From NCBI GenBank assembly GCA_030248215.1, contig JASANG010003778.1, positions 1 through 64,000 on the forward strand: 64,000 nucleotides of DNA, read 5' to 3'. The translations under genes were made by a program, and so were the position numbers. Shown here in pieces: positions 47,801 to 57,916 of this stretch (positions are counted from its first letter, which is position 1; each line of letters opens with the position of its first letter). The stretch is from Enoplolaimus lenunculus (Eukaryota; Nematoda; Enoplea; Enoplida; Thoracostomopsidae). The notes under the pieces are model-generated. The model worked only from the letters and a program-made list of their open reading frames with translations. It was not told the DNA's origin and made no database searches.

Positions 47801-48736
47801 GCTTAGACTTATCTTTACGCTGAGCTTAGTGTTACGCATTTAGCACTAATATTGACCAATGTTAATATTCTCATTAACACTGTTTGCAAACAACAGCAGC
47901 GTTAGCTCGTTGTTTTATATTGGAAAATGCGTTATTTCCGTGATAACGGCACAAAAAAATCACAATAATTGACAGCAGTTCCTTGTATTATCTGTAGGAA
48001 CTAGTGGTCGTTCGTACATATCTAGCCAATCAAAATGTAAATAAATGAATAAATGACGTAATTGTTGGAAGGAATAAACCAACTGCTAAATTTAGCCTGA
48101 TACAGGCTTGTTATCCAAATGTGGCTTAAGTTTTAGACTATTTTTAAAAAATCCTTCAAGTTAGAATACCGGAGGCGGATGTCGATTTTTCGCCGGGCCG
48201 CATATCCGGTTCATCTCTGATGTATAGTTAGTGCTCGATTTTGATGTGAAACAGAATCTGTGGAAATGCGATGCAGGTACATAGTTCTTAATGTTTTATT
48301 TACTTTTCAGGAGCTGCATCTATTTACATGGGTTTGGAAGCAGCGGCGAAGGTTTTAGCGAAAAGTATTGTAAATGAAACTGTTCAGGTTGTTAATTATA
48401 GGTAAGTGATTTTAATTATATTTTGAGAGCGTATTTTGAGTTATGTCCATAACTTAATTGTTTTCTTACTAGGTTTACAAAGCGAAATTTTGTTTGCACT
48501 ACCCTATGCTCAATTATAATGTTAACTTTAGGTATGGTGATGAATTTGGTACGCTGACCGACAATGCATTGAAATCCACATACAACGTCGGAATTACTGG
48601 ATACAATGTTGCTCATTTGGGACCGAAAGCGATTATAAAAAGAACGGCCAAGAAAACTGGGCTGGGAATTCTGCAGGATTTGGATAGACAAGGCAAGCGG
48701 TCTAAGCAAGCGGCAATCACAGATGGATCGAGTTGA
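41884..48736 (+). CDS. SPG20: Spartin homologue (MIT + senescence domain), 9 exons
   Basis: Exons 41884-42028, 42778-42908, 44664-44825, 45483-45699, 46000-46170, 47205-47396, 47555-47695, 48311-48401 and 48532-48736 join in phase to 484 residues, shorter than human spartin (about 666). Residues 1-92 form an MIT domain (ADAYAHIDQGICYDEVGHLE, GAKVMYERGLALIERAGKM). The middle contains FCVPDGVQIFFIQ, PSYPTCLKIFKF and FLQVGDWVHPLVPGQSPVL, diagnostic of spartin. The C-terminal senescence domain (about 276-445) holds GSEWILSMIERG, KVGVKVSGYL, MGLEAAAKVLAKS and VNVGITGYN-like sequence (TYNVGITGYNVAHLGPKAI). Spartin acts at endosomes and lipid droplets and binds ESCRT-III through MIT. Exon 7 is placed at the TTCTAG acceptor ending 47554 because the earlier TTAG (ending 47507) breaks the frame. 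Introns are full of MITEs. Confidence 0.93.
43028..43418. mobile_element. TIR element family I (CAGGGTGCAACCGG), full copy
   Basis: cagggtgcaaccggaatt and its inverse aattccggttgcaccctg, with repeated ccggaaccgg next to both ends; in a spartin intron. Confidence 0.78.
43908..44095. mobile_element. TTAGGC-cargo TIR element, family A, copy 5
   Basis: ggcccatgttactttaaggg at the left and the inverse cccttaaagtaacattgggc at the right; in a spartin intron. Confidence 0.8.
44100..44332. mobile_element. Family I fragments
   Basis: Two right ends (ccggttgcaccctg at 44219-44232, gggttgcaccctg at 44319-44331) in a row without left ends. Confidence 0.55.
44360..44515 (+). mobile_element. Old diverged relative of the family F tRNA-like element
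   Basis: Contains ctatacctgagtgatgatgg and ttttaaatcctagc in the order of the family F A and B boxes; TIRs are not recognisable. Confidence 0.45.
44948..45322. mobile_element. Family I element, diverged copy
   Basis: agggtgcaactagaattccg at the left, attcgggttgttccctgg at the right; in the spartin intron. Confidence 0.6.
46281..47009. mobile_element. TIR element with three internal ~200-bp tandem repeats
   Basis: Ends tttattgagcgaagc and gcttcgctcaataaa are exact inverted copies. Near the left end is a hairpin (actccgagcgaagctcggag). The interior repeats a unit with caaacctccaaaacc and gttagctaatagataatttg three times. In a spartin intron. Confidence 0.7.
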
Positions 48737-49221
48737 GCTTAATAATCTTTTTGTTTTAGAGCGTTGCACAATGCAAGGACGTAGCCTTGAGGGCTAGAGT
48801 TTAGCACCCCTTGCTACTTAGCGCTTTCTGTCCAGGGGTTTTAAATTTTTCAGTTGGTAACTAGAAACCGCGCGTCGAAATTTTCGTATAGCGTATTCCA
48901 AAATTTTCAAAACCTTTACTACAGCGATGGCATGGTTTACTTTTTTGCATACCGTAGGTGGAACGTTTTTAATTTTACGCGATTTGACCGAAGTAAATAG
49001 CATAGTTTTAGTTGTCCGATTGATATTTTTATATTGGTGTAATTTGCATAATACTGCAGTATTTTTGCTGTAACTGCATCATGGGCTAATAAAATCATTT
49101 TTCCAGCCTGCGTAATCTTCAAAAATGTTTTCACTGTTTGGTTGTCTGAAAGGCAAATGACAGTGCAATCTCAAAAATAACATCTTTAATTAACACCTGT
49201 GTAGTTTTAAACGACGGTTAG

Positions 49222-49475
49222 GCAGGGTGTAAACAAATAGTAATAACAGAAACGGAAATAGTGATCGAAATAGCGTAACCGGAAAATGGACATTGAGGTA
49301 GAAGTTTCAAAGATGTTATTTCATTTCGAACCATTGCAGCATATCTGTAATGAAAATTGCCAGTTATATTCGTGATTTTTAACTAATTTCGAAAGTAAAA
49401 ATAATAGACCTCTATTATTTCTATAACGGAAACGGACATCGAGTTTTAGCGGAAACGGATATCTGGTTACAAGCT
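49222..49475. mobile_element. TIR element with GGAAACGGA ends (relative of family I)
   Basis: gcagggtgtaaacaaatag at the left, ggaaacggatatctggttac at the right; the interior gcagcatatctgtaatgaaa also occurs in reverse near 38090. Confidence 0.55.
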
Positions 49476-50508
49476 GCGCTTAGGTAATAGCGAATTTCGT
49501 TTTTATGTTCATTTTCCTATAACAAAGGCAATCTTTGAGCCTGCCGTTGAATAATATCGTAAACATAAATTCTACAGTGCTCGATAATCAAGCAGCGAAC
49601 ATGTTTACCGGACACATCCAAAAATAATGTTTGGCAGCAAAATGTGCCAAATATCAGAACAGTTCTGTCAATTGACCAGCAACAAGTCGAATAATATTTT
49701 TGTATTGATCGCAAATATATATTTTATTTTATGCTTTACAGTTCATATCTTTTAAGATTTCTTACAGTAAATTTTTTCTTCTTTTGTTCTTCTACGAAAA
49801 CGAGCAGTTGAGTTGATTGTAATTATTTGTGTTTAATGGTGCAACCGACCAATATAAAGAACATTGCCATAACAGCAGTAAGCTAAACGCGATCGCTATC
49901 AACTGCAGGTAGTTCGGCGCAAAAAGCGCTGTTGTGCACGCAATTTTGCGGTTAAAATTGCGTTTACAGATGCTGTTCGAACCGTGGCTGCGAACGCAAT
50001 TAAAATAGCGACTACGGTTGCATCTCAAACCGCGCTTGAGCCGCGATCGCACAAAAACTCATACCGGCTTCAAAACCGCAATCGCGGTTTCTGGACACTT
50101 AATTCTGTTCGTGACTGTACATAAGCCAGGCTTAAGGAAATAAATTTTTTACAGCTGTATTTAGATTAATAAACGAATGTAGTATGAAAGAAGTTAAGTC
50201 TATGTTCTTAATGGGCTCAAACAGTGCTGTGCCAGCTGCGTACACATTGCGTTGAGTGATTCCATCAGCATAAAAAGCGAAAGATTCGAGGCTCTTGCTT
50301 TGGTTTTTTGGTCGTTAACTTTTGGTTTGTTTTTCCATTGGTTCAAAACTGGAACATAATATTGTTTGAAACTTGATAGTTAAATCTTAATATAATATGG
50401 TTCAGAATTCTTTAAGAAATAAATTTTAAAGGCGATGAAAATATAATTTCGTATTAGCTTGTTTCTGATGTGCTTAATTCTATCGCATTCATGTGTTGAT
50501 TTCTTTTA

Positions 50509-50547
50509 GAATATCCTATATTTTAGCTAGTCCGTAATCGTCAAACA
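50509..50547 (+). promoter_or_regulatory. Candidate spliced-leader acceptor before ABT1 ATG
   Basis: Two T-rich acceptors, ttcttttag (ending near 50514) and tattttag (ending 50526), precede the ATG at 50548 with no upstream exon. This suits nematode trans-splicing, but an upstream untranslated exon is also possible. Confidence 0.3.
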
Positions 50548-53500
50548 ATGGAAGCAGAGCGATCGACAAGGTATGCTGTGTGTTTCGTCATATCAATAGG
50601 ACACAGCAACAGGATTTAATAATGAAGGGGCAGCTACGGTGGAGCGCAATATATGAAAATGGAAAACGCTTCGCGGCCGAAAAGGAAAACACAATTGTAC
50701 CATTACGGTTTATGAAAAATTTCGGTTTTGAAAATCTCAAATTGCATACAATGAATCGTATAGCATTGAGATTATTAAAATGGTTGCATTTCGATTAAAA
50801 AGATTTGTACCGTATACAGCTTTCTGAATGAAATGCTAAAGGGTCCTTCAATTGGACAGTATTATTTTTAGTACACAATAGAAATTAGCCGTCTTGTTTA
50901 GGTTGTACGCCAATTTTATTGTGTTTGTGAACCTAATACACAACATTGGTTGCGTATATTAAACATGTATGAGATGCCAACGTCATGAGTTCTGGTTTCA
51001 TTTTTAAGTATAGATGTGTGTCTGTTGATTTTAGTGACCAGTTAGATCAACCACAGTGCTCAAATTCAGGAGATGAAGTAAGCGGTCCTGTGTACGGCAA
51101 CGATTCAGTCAGTGCTGACGCGGAATCATCTCAAAACAAATCGTCTCCGGGAATCATTTATATGGGCAGGTATAAGTTCAAACATTGGATAATAGTTGCT
51201 TGCTAGGTTGTAAATGTACACAATCAGTTTTCAGTGACCATACCACCATAACATCGTGCTTTGATACATTGCGAGCCAGCAAGTGTCACTGGAATATTCC
51301 TTGCAATCTGTATTATAGCTTTGTTGGTTATGTCAAGAGTCGATGGTGACTCTAGAGTGTGCAATTTGCGAGTTACGGGATGATACATTGCGTTTTTACC
51401 CAACCTCCTTGTTTTCGTTGGGGGTACCTTGTTTTCGTTGGGGGGTACCTTGTTTTCGTGGGGGGGTACCTTGTTTTCGTTGGGGGTACCTTGTTTTCGT
51501 TGGGGGTACCTTGTTTTCGTTGGGGGGTACCTTGTTTTCGTTGGGGGGGGGGTACCTTGTTTTCGTTGGAAGGGTACCTTGTTTTCGTTGTGGGTACCTT
51601 GTTTTCGGTGGAGGGGTACCTTGTTTTCGGTGGAGGGGTACCTTGTTTTCGTTGGGGGGTACCTTGTTTTCGTTGGGGGGGGTACCTTGTTTCGTTTTTG
51701 GGCGTACCTTGTTTTCGTTGGGGGGTACCGCTTTCTCAAGACGTGCTACACACAGTGAATTTTAACCTTCCCTATATAAAAAATAAGATCAGTTTTACGA
51801 ATGTAGTTTTGTTTAATGAAACTGTTTATTCTAATACTTTTTTACAGATTGTTGTTTGTTGTATGAGAGCAAGTTGACTCAGTAGCGCAACTAGAATGTT
51901 TGGAGGAAGGGGGTAACGGTAGTGGCAGGTCTAGAATTTAACGGGAGGGCGTTAATTTATGCTCGGGAGGGCGGGGGGGGGGGGTAATTTACGAGGTGAA
52001 TTTATGGGGGGACCGAAAAATATAGTGAAAACATGTCGCTAGTTGAGCGAACGAGAAACTAACCATTTTTTTAAAAGACAGAATATATACTGAGATTTGC
52101 TTTATTTGTTTTTCGCAAACATGCAATGTGAATACAAATATTTTATAGTCTGCTCGTTTGAGGGAATATTTGTGTGATGTCCAGGTAACTGGCAGTCTAA
52201 ATATTGGTGGAACAAGAATAGCTTCGAACGAGAAGGCAACAGCGTTTTCTTAAATCTGGGGTCAAACATACCATTTTTGGATTTACGTTCAGGGATCTTA
52301 AGTCACGGTATCACTTTGAAACGCAAGAAAACCACACCTTTTTTAAACGCATGCGTCCGTTTCAAAGTCCTTGCATTGCCCATGTACGTAATGTCCGGAT
52401 CGCCCATGTACATAATATCCGGTTCCGGCCGGTGATAGACACGAGCCTTTTTTACGTACGAGAGGCAATCAGCATAGCGAGTTGTTCAAGTTGAATACTT
52501 CGCCAGCGGTTGCCGTTCAAGTGAAGTAGTTTTCGCCATTGGTTTCGAAGATTTGCCGTTCAAGTGAAGTAGTTTTCGCCATTGGTTTCGAAGATTTATA
52601 TTTTTTAATTTTTTATATAACTTTATTTCAGTGTGCCGTATTTTGCGACTGTTAAGAAAATTCGTGAATTGCTATCGGTGTACGGTCAACTTGGACGAAT
52701 ATTTTTACAAAAACAATCTTATACAAATGCGGCTGGGAAAAAAGAAAAACATTACGTTGAAGGCTGGGTTGAGTTTTTGGTAAGTCGCTGCGTTAAAGTT
52801 GTCGTGTAACTGTAACATTGCTTTCGTTGCGCTGGTAATATATCTGACATAACAAAGTATGGTGGTATGGAACGATCGTTTATAGATTAGTATGATGAAT
52901 TGGATTATGTCACTGTGTAATTTTCTAATTTGAATTGCTATTTCGTTAGCGTAACGCTGTCATGTGTGTGATACACGAAAGTTATTTTCGCCTATGCAAA
53001 ATTTACCGATAAGCGGGTACAAAGTGATAACAGAATATAAATTTGTAAGCATTGAACCAACGTACTGGGTAATTTGTTAATTCAAAAGTGTGTATTTCTA
53101 TATCTAATACTCGAAGAATATAAGTTTATAAACATTGAACCAACTTTTGTTGATTTAAATAGTGCGATTTTATATCTTTTAATACTCGAGTGTCGATGGA
53201 GTGTCGTCCTCAAATGCCTTTACCGAAAGAACTGTTCTAAATCCTAGAAATAAAAACACTGAACTGTCCGACAAGCCATTTGATGTAGATACATATATGT
53301 ACTTTTGTGTCTGTCGGCACTCCAAGGAACGCCTTCCAATACTGTCGGTTCAACACAAAACTAATCAAGTCTCAATTAATTAATTACCCAAAAATCCCAA
53401 GTAGCTTTGACACGCCTATCCAAAATTGTCAAACTTCTCGGTACATTATGATAGGATCGAAGAATTGCAAAGCGGGTTGCGATGTCTTTGAACAACAGAC

Positions 53501-54751
53501 AAGTTGGAGGAAAGAGACGGAGCAAAGCGTATCAGTCGTTGTGGAATCTAAAATATCTGCATCGTTTCAAATGGATACATCTTGTGTACGTTTCTGATGT
53601 TGTGAGTAGTTTAGCAACTAGAAAGTGCTAGAAATATTTTGCTTAACGTCGAGTTCAGTTCGTGCAGCTTAAACATTTTCGACCAGGGGGGTGATGATGT
53701 TCTTTATAGTAAAGGTGCCATACCTCAGCGCCATGTAGTTGCCGGCCTTGTTTTAAGTAATTATTAAAAGTGCAGTTGGTGCAACAATTATTGTTTGTTT
53801 CAAGCAAAATACGCCAGTTTTTTTAGTAAATCTGCACAATATTTTGAAATTAATGCTAATGTTGCTAATGATCGAAACTTGTAAGTTTTATTAGTGCTAC
53901 AGGTAGCTCAAATTTTTGTGCATCTTTGAGAATCGTGGCTCGAACTAAACAGATCAGCGCGGTCACGCTATCATGAATTCCGGAGTAGTAAATCAAAGCA
54001 AAAGTGTGACATAATACATAAGTGCGTCTAATGTGTTTTATTTGTCATGCACGCACTTTTTAGTATTTGAAGAAAAATACATACGCATTAGCTTTCATGA
54101 AGCGCTTATTATAGAGATATGTGAATTGTTTTAGGGAACAGCTCAGGTATGAAAAAGCTTTGCATCGTCAGAAGATGAAAATCGAAATTTCTGCTGCGAA
54201 AAAAGATGCTGGTTTTTTCATTGACAACGTTGAAAAGGGTAAACATTTGAAAAAGTTGGAAGAGAAAGTTTTGAAAAAAGGTAAGTTCCACTGAAACGCA
54301 TAGTTGCGAGAAATAAGATTACTAATACGGCATTATTTTGTTAGTTTTAAAACAGCTGGCGTGCATGAACATTTTAGTTCAAATCTGCTTGAATTGCGCT
54401 GATGTGGGCAATAATGTAACGGCAACTTAGAGCAAAAATAGTCGAAATTGGAATCAATTTTTTGTGTTAGAATCGAATTGCAATTGTAATTCTTGTTTTT
54501 AATATTTGATATACTGAAAATCTTGAAATTTATTAATTGAATTAGATTGCGATGTTTGGCACTTTTTAGTAAGTCGCTATAGTGTCAATCTGGTGTAAGT
54601 AAGCTATTGCACTACGCTGTATATTACTTTTTGAGGCGGTCTTTGGGAAAAATATGAACGACAGCTAAAGCAAAGAGAGACGATTAAAGAAACAAAACAT
54701 CCTTCACAAGACCGGATGTTGAATTTGGTGCTCGGAACCGACAAATCTTAA
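50548..54751 (+). CDS. ABT1: ABT1/ESF2 homologue, ribosomal RNA processing RRM protein, 6 exons
   Basis: Exons 50548-50570, 51035-51169, 52632-52779, 53455-53585, 54135-54280 and 54636-54751 join in phase to 232 residues (human ABT1 is 272). After an acidic Ser-rich N-terminus comes an RRM with GIIYMGSVPYF (47-57), [16 protein letters not shown] and [18 protein letters not shown], then the diagnostic GGKRRS and [16 protein letters not shown] (about 130-145), then [15 protein letters not shown], a Lys-rich coiled coil and a short C-tail. ABT1/ESF2 binds the small-subunit processome and is needed for early 18S rRNA cleavage in the nucleolus. Exon 4 starts at a weak ATGATAG acceptor but is certain from homology. 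The tiny first exon (7 codons) is the least certain. An acceptor-like TTTTAG 22 bases before the ATG may be a trans-splice site. Intron 2 contains a G-rich minisatellite. Confidence 0.92.
51397..51730. repeat. G-rich ~20-bp minisatellite in ABT1 intron 2
   Basis: About 16 copies of ggggtaccttgttttcgttg with variable G-run length (5 to 10). All long frames here are just the repeat read through. Confidence 0.9.
52522..52602. repeat. Tandem 40-bp duplication before ABT1 exon 3
   Basis: ttgccgttcaagtgaagtag plus ttttcgccattggtttcgaa occurs twice in a row, 30 bases upstream of the exon. Confidence 0.75.
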
Positions 54752-55759
54752 TTGTACGGAATAGAATTACTTGTGTTTTTGTGACAACTGACGTTAAAGG
54801 TTCATACTGGCTAGCATTTCGAATAGTTTATTTACCGGACGCTCAGCATGCTTGCATATTTTAGAGTTTTTAATTATGTTTGTTTCATTGTTATCGTTTC
54901 GCTCACCCAAGTAGCACATACAAGCCACGAGAGTGGTTACGGCTATTTTATGCTAAAAAGTGTAACTATATCTCAGCTGTAATTTTAGTTTAATTGTTTG
55001 CGTAACAATATTGAACACGACACGAGTGTATCGTAACATGACACCTCTGTGTAAACTCAAAAATATTTTCATGGTGGTCTGTACAGGCGTACACAATGTT
55101 TGCAAAAATTAATATCGAAAAAGTTTTGTGCCAGCTTCAAGGTTTATAACGTTGGGTACTTTCTGTAATATTGAAAGGGTATGGTTACTTATTGAGTCAA
55201 ACGCTCACGAAGTTTCAAGATGTCCTTTTGTTCACGTTTCGTTTTAGCTAATGCTTTCCAACTTAGTGGTATATAATTTTTTATGATAAGTTTGGTGGTA
55301 CGGGTTTGGTTTGAACTATGAAATATTAGCTATGGAAGCTCAAATGTTCTTGTCGCCACCAGTACAACCTAAAGCAGTCTTGCATGTTTGGGTCCCTTGA
55401 GGGGTCTTGGCAATGTATCGTAGTTGTAATTTTCGTTGCAATTTACCGTCTAGCTTAATAAACGGAGCTGCGTTTTGAATTAATGTGTATATTGTAACGA
55501 ATGAATATACTTATACGTATATCACTTATTTAGATGCTACCCAGATACATGCGGGACTCTGTCTCCGGCCTGGGTCGAATTTTTAACTGGGGTTCCGGCA
55601 GTGAAGTTTTTCGCATTGTTATAAAAGTTGTGTGTTTATATTACTGACTTTGTTAATGACTTTGAGGCAATTTAAGGAGCTTTATTCGAAAAGATTTCGC
55701 AAAAAAGCTTAAATTATTTGTTTCATCAACACTAGCAGATTATATATTCCAAAAAAATT
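54752..55759. other. Intergenic stretch, nothing recognised
   Basis: No coding signal; a family I-like phrase (gactctgtctccggcc) at 55556 suggests old repeat remnants. Confidence 0.4.
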
Positions 55760-55831
55760 AGTCAAAAGCGTAAGCGTACTCTATTACAGTCCTGCCGGAA
55801 AACGTTCGGGTCCTGTTCTATACATGGGCCC
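55760..55831. mobile_element. TTAGGC-cargo family B, half element
   Basis: Only the right half (tactctattacagtcctgcc ... tgttctatacatgggccc) is present. Confidence 0.55.
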
Positions 55832-56074
55832 CACTTCCTGGTGCAATTCGAAATTTAATCGTGTTTATACGAAATGTGGTAAACAAATATATTTTGTAAA
55901 ACTGTGCCAAAATTACACGGGTAAAATTGCTGGAACCTCCGGGAGAAATTCTACCGAAGTTGGAGCCGGAGGTCGATTTTCTGCCGGAGGCGGAGGCAGA
56001 ACGCCGGTTGTACATTGGGTCCATGTAAACCTCGCTACGGTCCAAAAATCCCACCATCCCATCATAAGAATTTG

Positions 56075-56545
56075 ATGTGTGGTCGAAGGTGGGATTTTGG
56101 GATTTCGGGATATGGTCGAAGGTTGAATTTTGGGATATGGTCGAAGGTGGGATTTTCGGATTTCGGCATATGGTTGAAGGTGGGATTTTGAGATTTTGGG
56201 ATTTCGGGATATGGTCGAAGGTGGGATTTTGGGATATGGTCGAAGGTGGGGTTTTGGGATTTCTGGATATGGTCGAAGGTGATATTCTGGAATTTCGGGA
56301 TAGGTCGAATGTGGGATTTTGGGATTATGGGATTTCGGGATATGGTCGAAGGTGGGATTTTGAGATTTCGGGATAAGGTCGATGGTGGGATTTTGGAATT
56401 TTGAGATGTGGTTGATGATGGGAGTTTGGGATTTCGGATGGGATTTCGGATATGGACGACGGTGTGATTTTGGGATTTTGTAATTTGGTGATACGGTCGA
56501 AGGTTGGATTTTGGGATTTCGGGATATAGTAGAAGGTGAAATGCT
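56075..56545. repeat. ~30-bp minisatellite (GGTCGAAGGTGGGATTTTGG)
   Basis: About 14 variable copies of ggtcgaaggtgggattttgg plus gatttcgggatat; unit length varies because the gggatttt phrase itself slips. Confidence 0.85.
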
Positions 56546-57410
56546 CTTAAACCTAAGCCTAAACAGCCTAGACGTCTGCCCAAAGCTTAGCCTAAGCCTA
56601 AACTTAAGTCAGAGCCCAAAGCTTAGCCTAAGCCTAAACTTAAGTCAAAGCCCAAGGCTAACCGTAAACCTAAGCCTAGTCCTAAGCGTAAGATTTAGCC
56701 CAAGGGTTCTTTTAAGATTTAATTAACGTGAACCCTGCATGAGCCTAACCTAAGCCTAAGATTTAGCCCAAGAGTTATTCAAAATCTAATCTTTGTTTGT
56801 TTAAAACCTATTCATAAAGCCTCGGCTTAAGCCTAAGCCAATACTATCTGTGGTCTAATCTACGCTTAAACAAAGTCTGCTGCTAAAGCGTAAGCGTAAA
56901 ACTAAAGCGAAAGCCTATGCCTAAGATGGTCCGTGTGTAGAACAGAGACGGAACAGTAGTATAAGCATATTCCTAAGCCTTAAAGCCTAAGCCTAAGCTT
57001 AAACAAAAAATAGTCTAAAGCTTAAACTGACTCTATTATAGCCCCTCCGGAAAACGATCAGGCCCTGTTCTATACATGGGACCCTAAGACTTAGACCGTA
57101 ATGGTCATTTATGATTTAATCTACGTTTAAACCAATTCCTACAAACTCAGCGTCCTAAAACTATCCTAAGCCTACGCCTAAGCCTGAGCCATAGACTAAG
57201 TCAAAGCCTACGCCTAAGGCTAAGGCACCTCTAAAATGTATACCTAAGCTTTACACCAGATGTTACGGATAAACACCTAAATACCTAAGCATAAGACGGA
57301 GCGTTGCATATTCCTAAACCTAAATTTTGATACAAACGATTACATAATCCTAAATCTAAGCCTAAGCCTAAGCCTGAGGAATTGCTTTCGATGAATTATC
57401 TTGAAATCGC
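56545..57410. repeat. Degenerate TTAGGC-type arrays upstream of the receptor gene
   Basis: Repeated CCTAAG phrases with many substitutions, broken by the family B element at 56930-57084. Direct copies of a longer phrase (agcttagcctaagcctaaac) occur at 56585 and 56622. Confidence 0.65.
56930..57084. mobile_element. TTAGGC-cargo TIR element, family B, copy 4
   Basis: gtgtagaacagagacggaac at the left and inverse ctgttctatacatgggacc at the right. Confidence 0.7.
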
Positions 57411-57584
57411 AAAATCCCACCACAAACAAAAAGTATCAATTTTTTAGTTGGGACAGTGGGATTTTGGGACGGCACTCAACTATACATGGGCGCACATTGT
57501 ATACCTACTGTGATGTCGTAGCTCTCAAATTTATCAGCAAAACAAAAATCAAAATGAAATTGGTTTCACAACACTAGAGTGCTA

Positions 57585-57833
57585 CACTGTAAATTCCAGT
57601 GAGTTGATTTTAACTCAGAATGAGTTGATTCACTTTGAAGGCTGCCCTCTGAATTAAGCCATTCAGAATTATGAATTCCGAATTGATTGAACTCCATTCT
57701 GAGTAAATTAATCAACAAACCCGGCATTAAATCAGCTCAGAGTGAGTTAATATATACTGTTATTAACTCAGAAATAATTAGAAATATTTACTTCTCTGTG
57801 AGTTGATCCGTCAACTCATCGCAATTTACAGTG
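57585..57833. mobile_element. Foldback MITE, family D, copy 2
   Basis: Same ends as the 33.3-kb copy; TA on the left. It lies 84 bases before the receptor gene ATG, so it may overlap the promoter. Confidence 0.78.
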
Positions 57834-57916
57834 TGTTCTACAGATGTGAAATTTTGACATTTTGGCAGGATAATATATTTAGGTGTTGATTTGGTTTAAT
57901 CTATCGTAAGACTGCA

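Larger units (their letters stand above)
48737..50547. other. Spacer between spartin and ABT1 genes
   Basis: 1.8 kb with one TIR element (49222-49475) and repeated aaccgcgatcgc-type words at 49930-50090. No gene seen. Both flanking genes are on the plus strand, but the spacing is far more than in a nematode operon. Confidence 0.5.

Noticed and set aside
51343-51877. Three long overlapping ORFs (up to 172 residues)
   Set aside because: They are the ~20-bp minisatellite read in three frames, inside the ABT1 intron; no coding composition.
41884-54751. Operon of spartin and ABT1
   Set aside because: The 1.8-kb gap is much larger than the roughly 100-400 bases seen in nematode operons.
56062-56583. 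173-residue minus-strand Pro/Ser/Lys-rich ORF
   Set aside because: Translation of the ~30-bp minisatellite.
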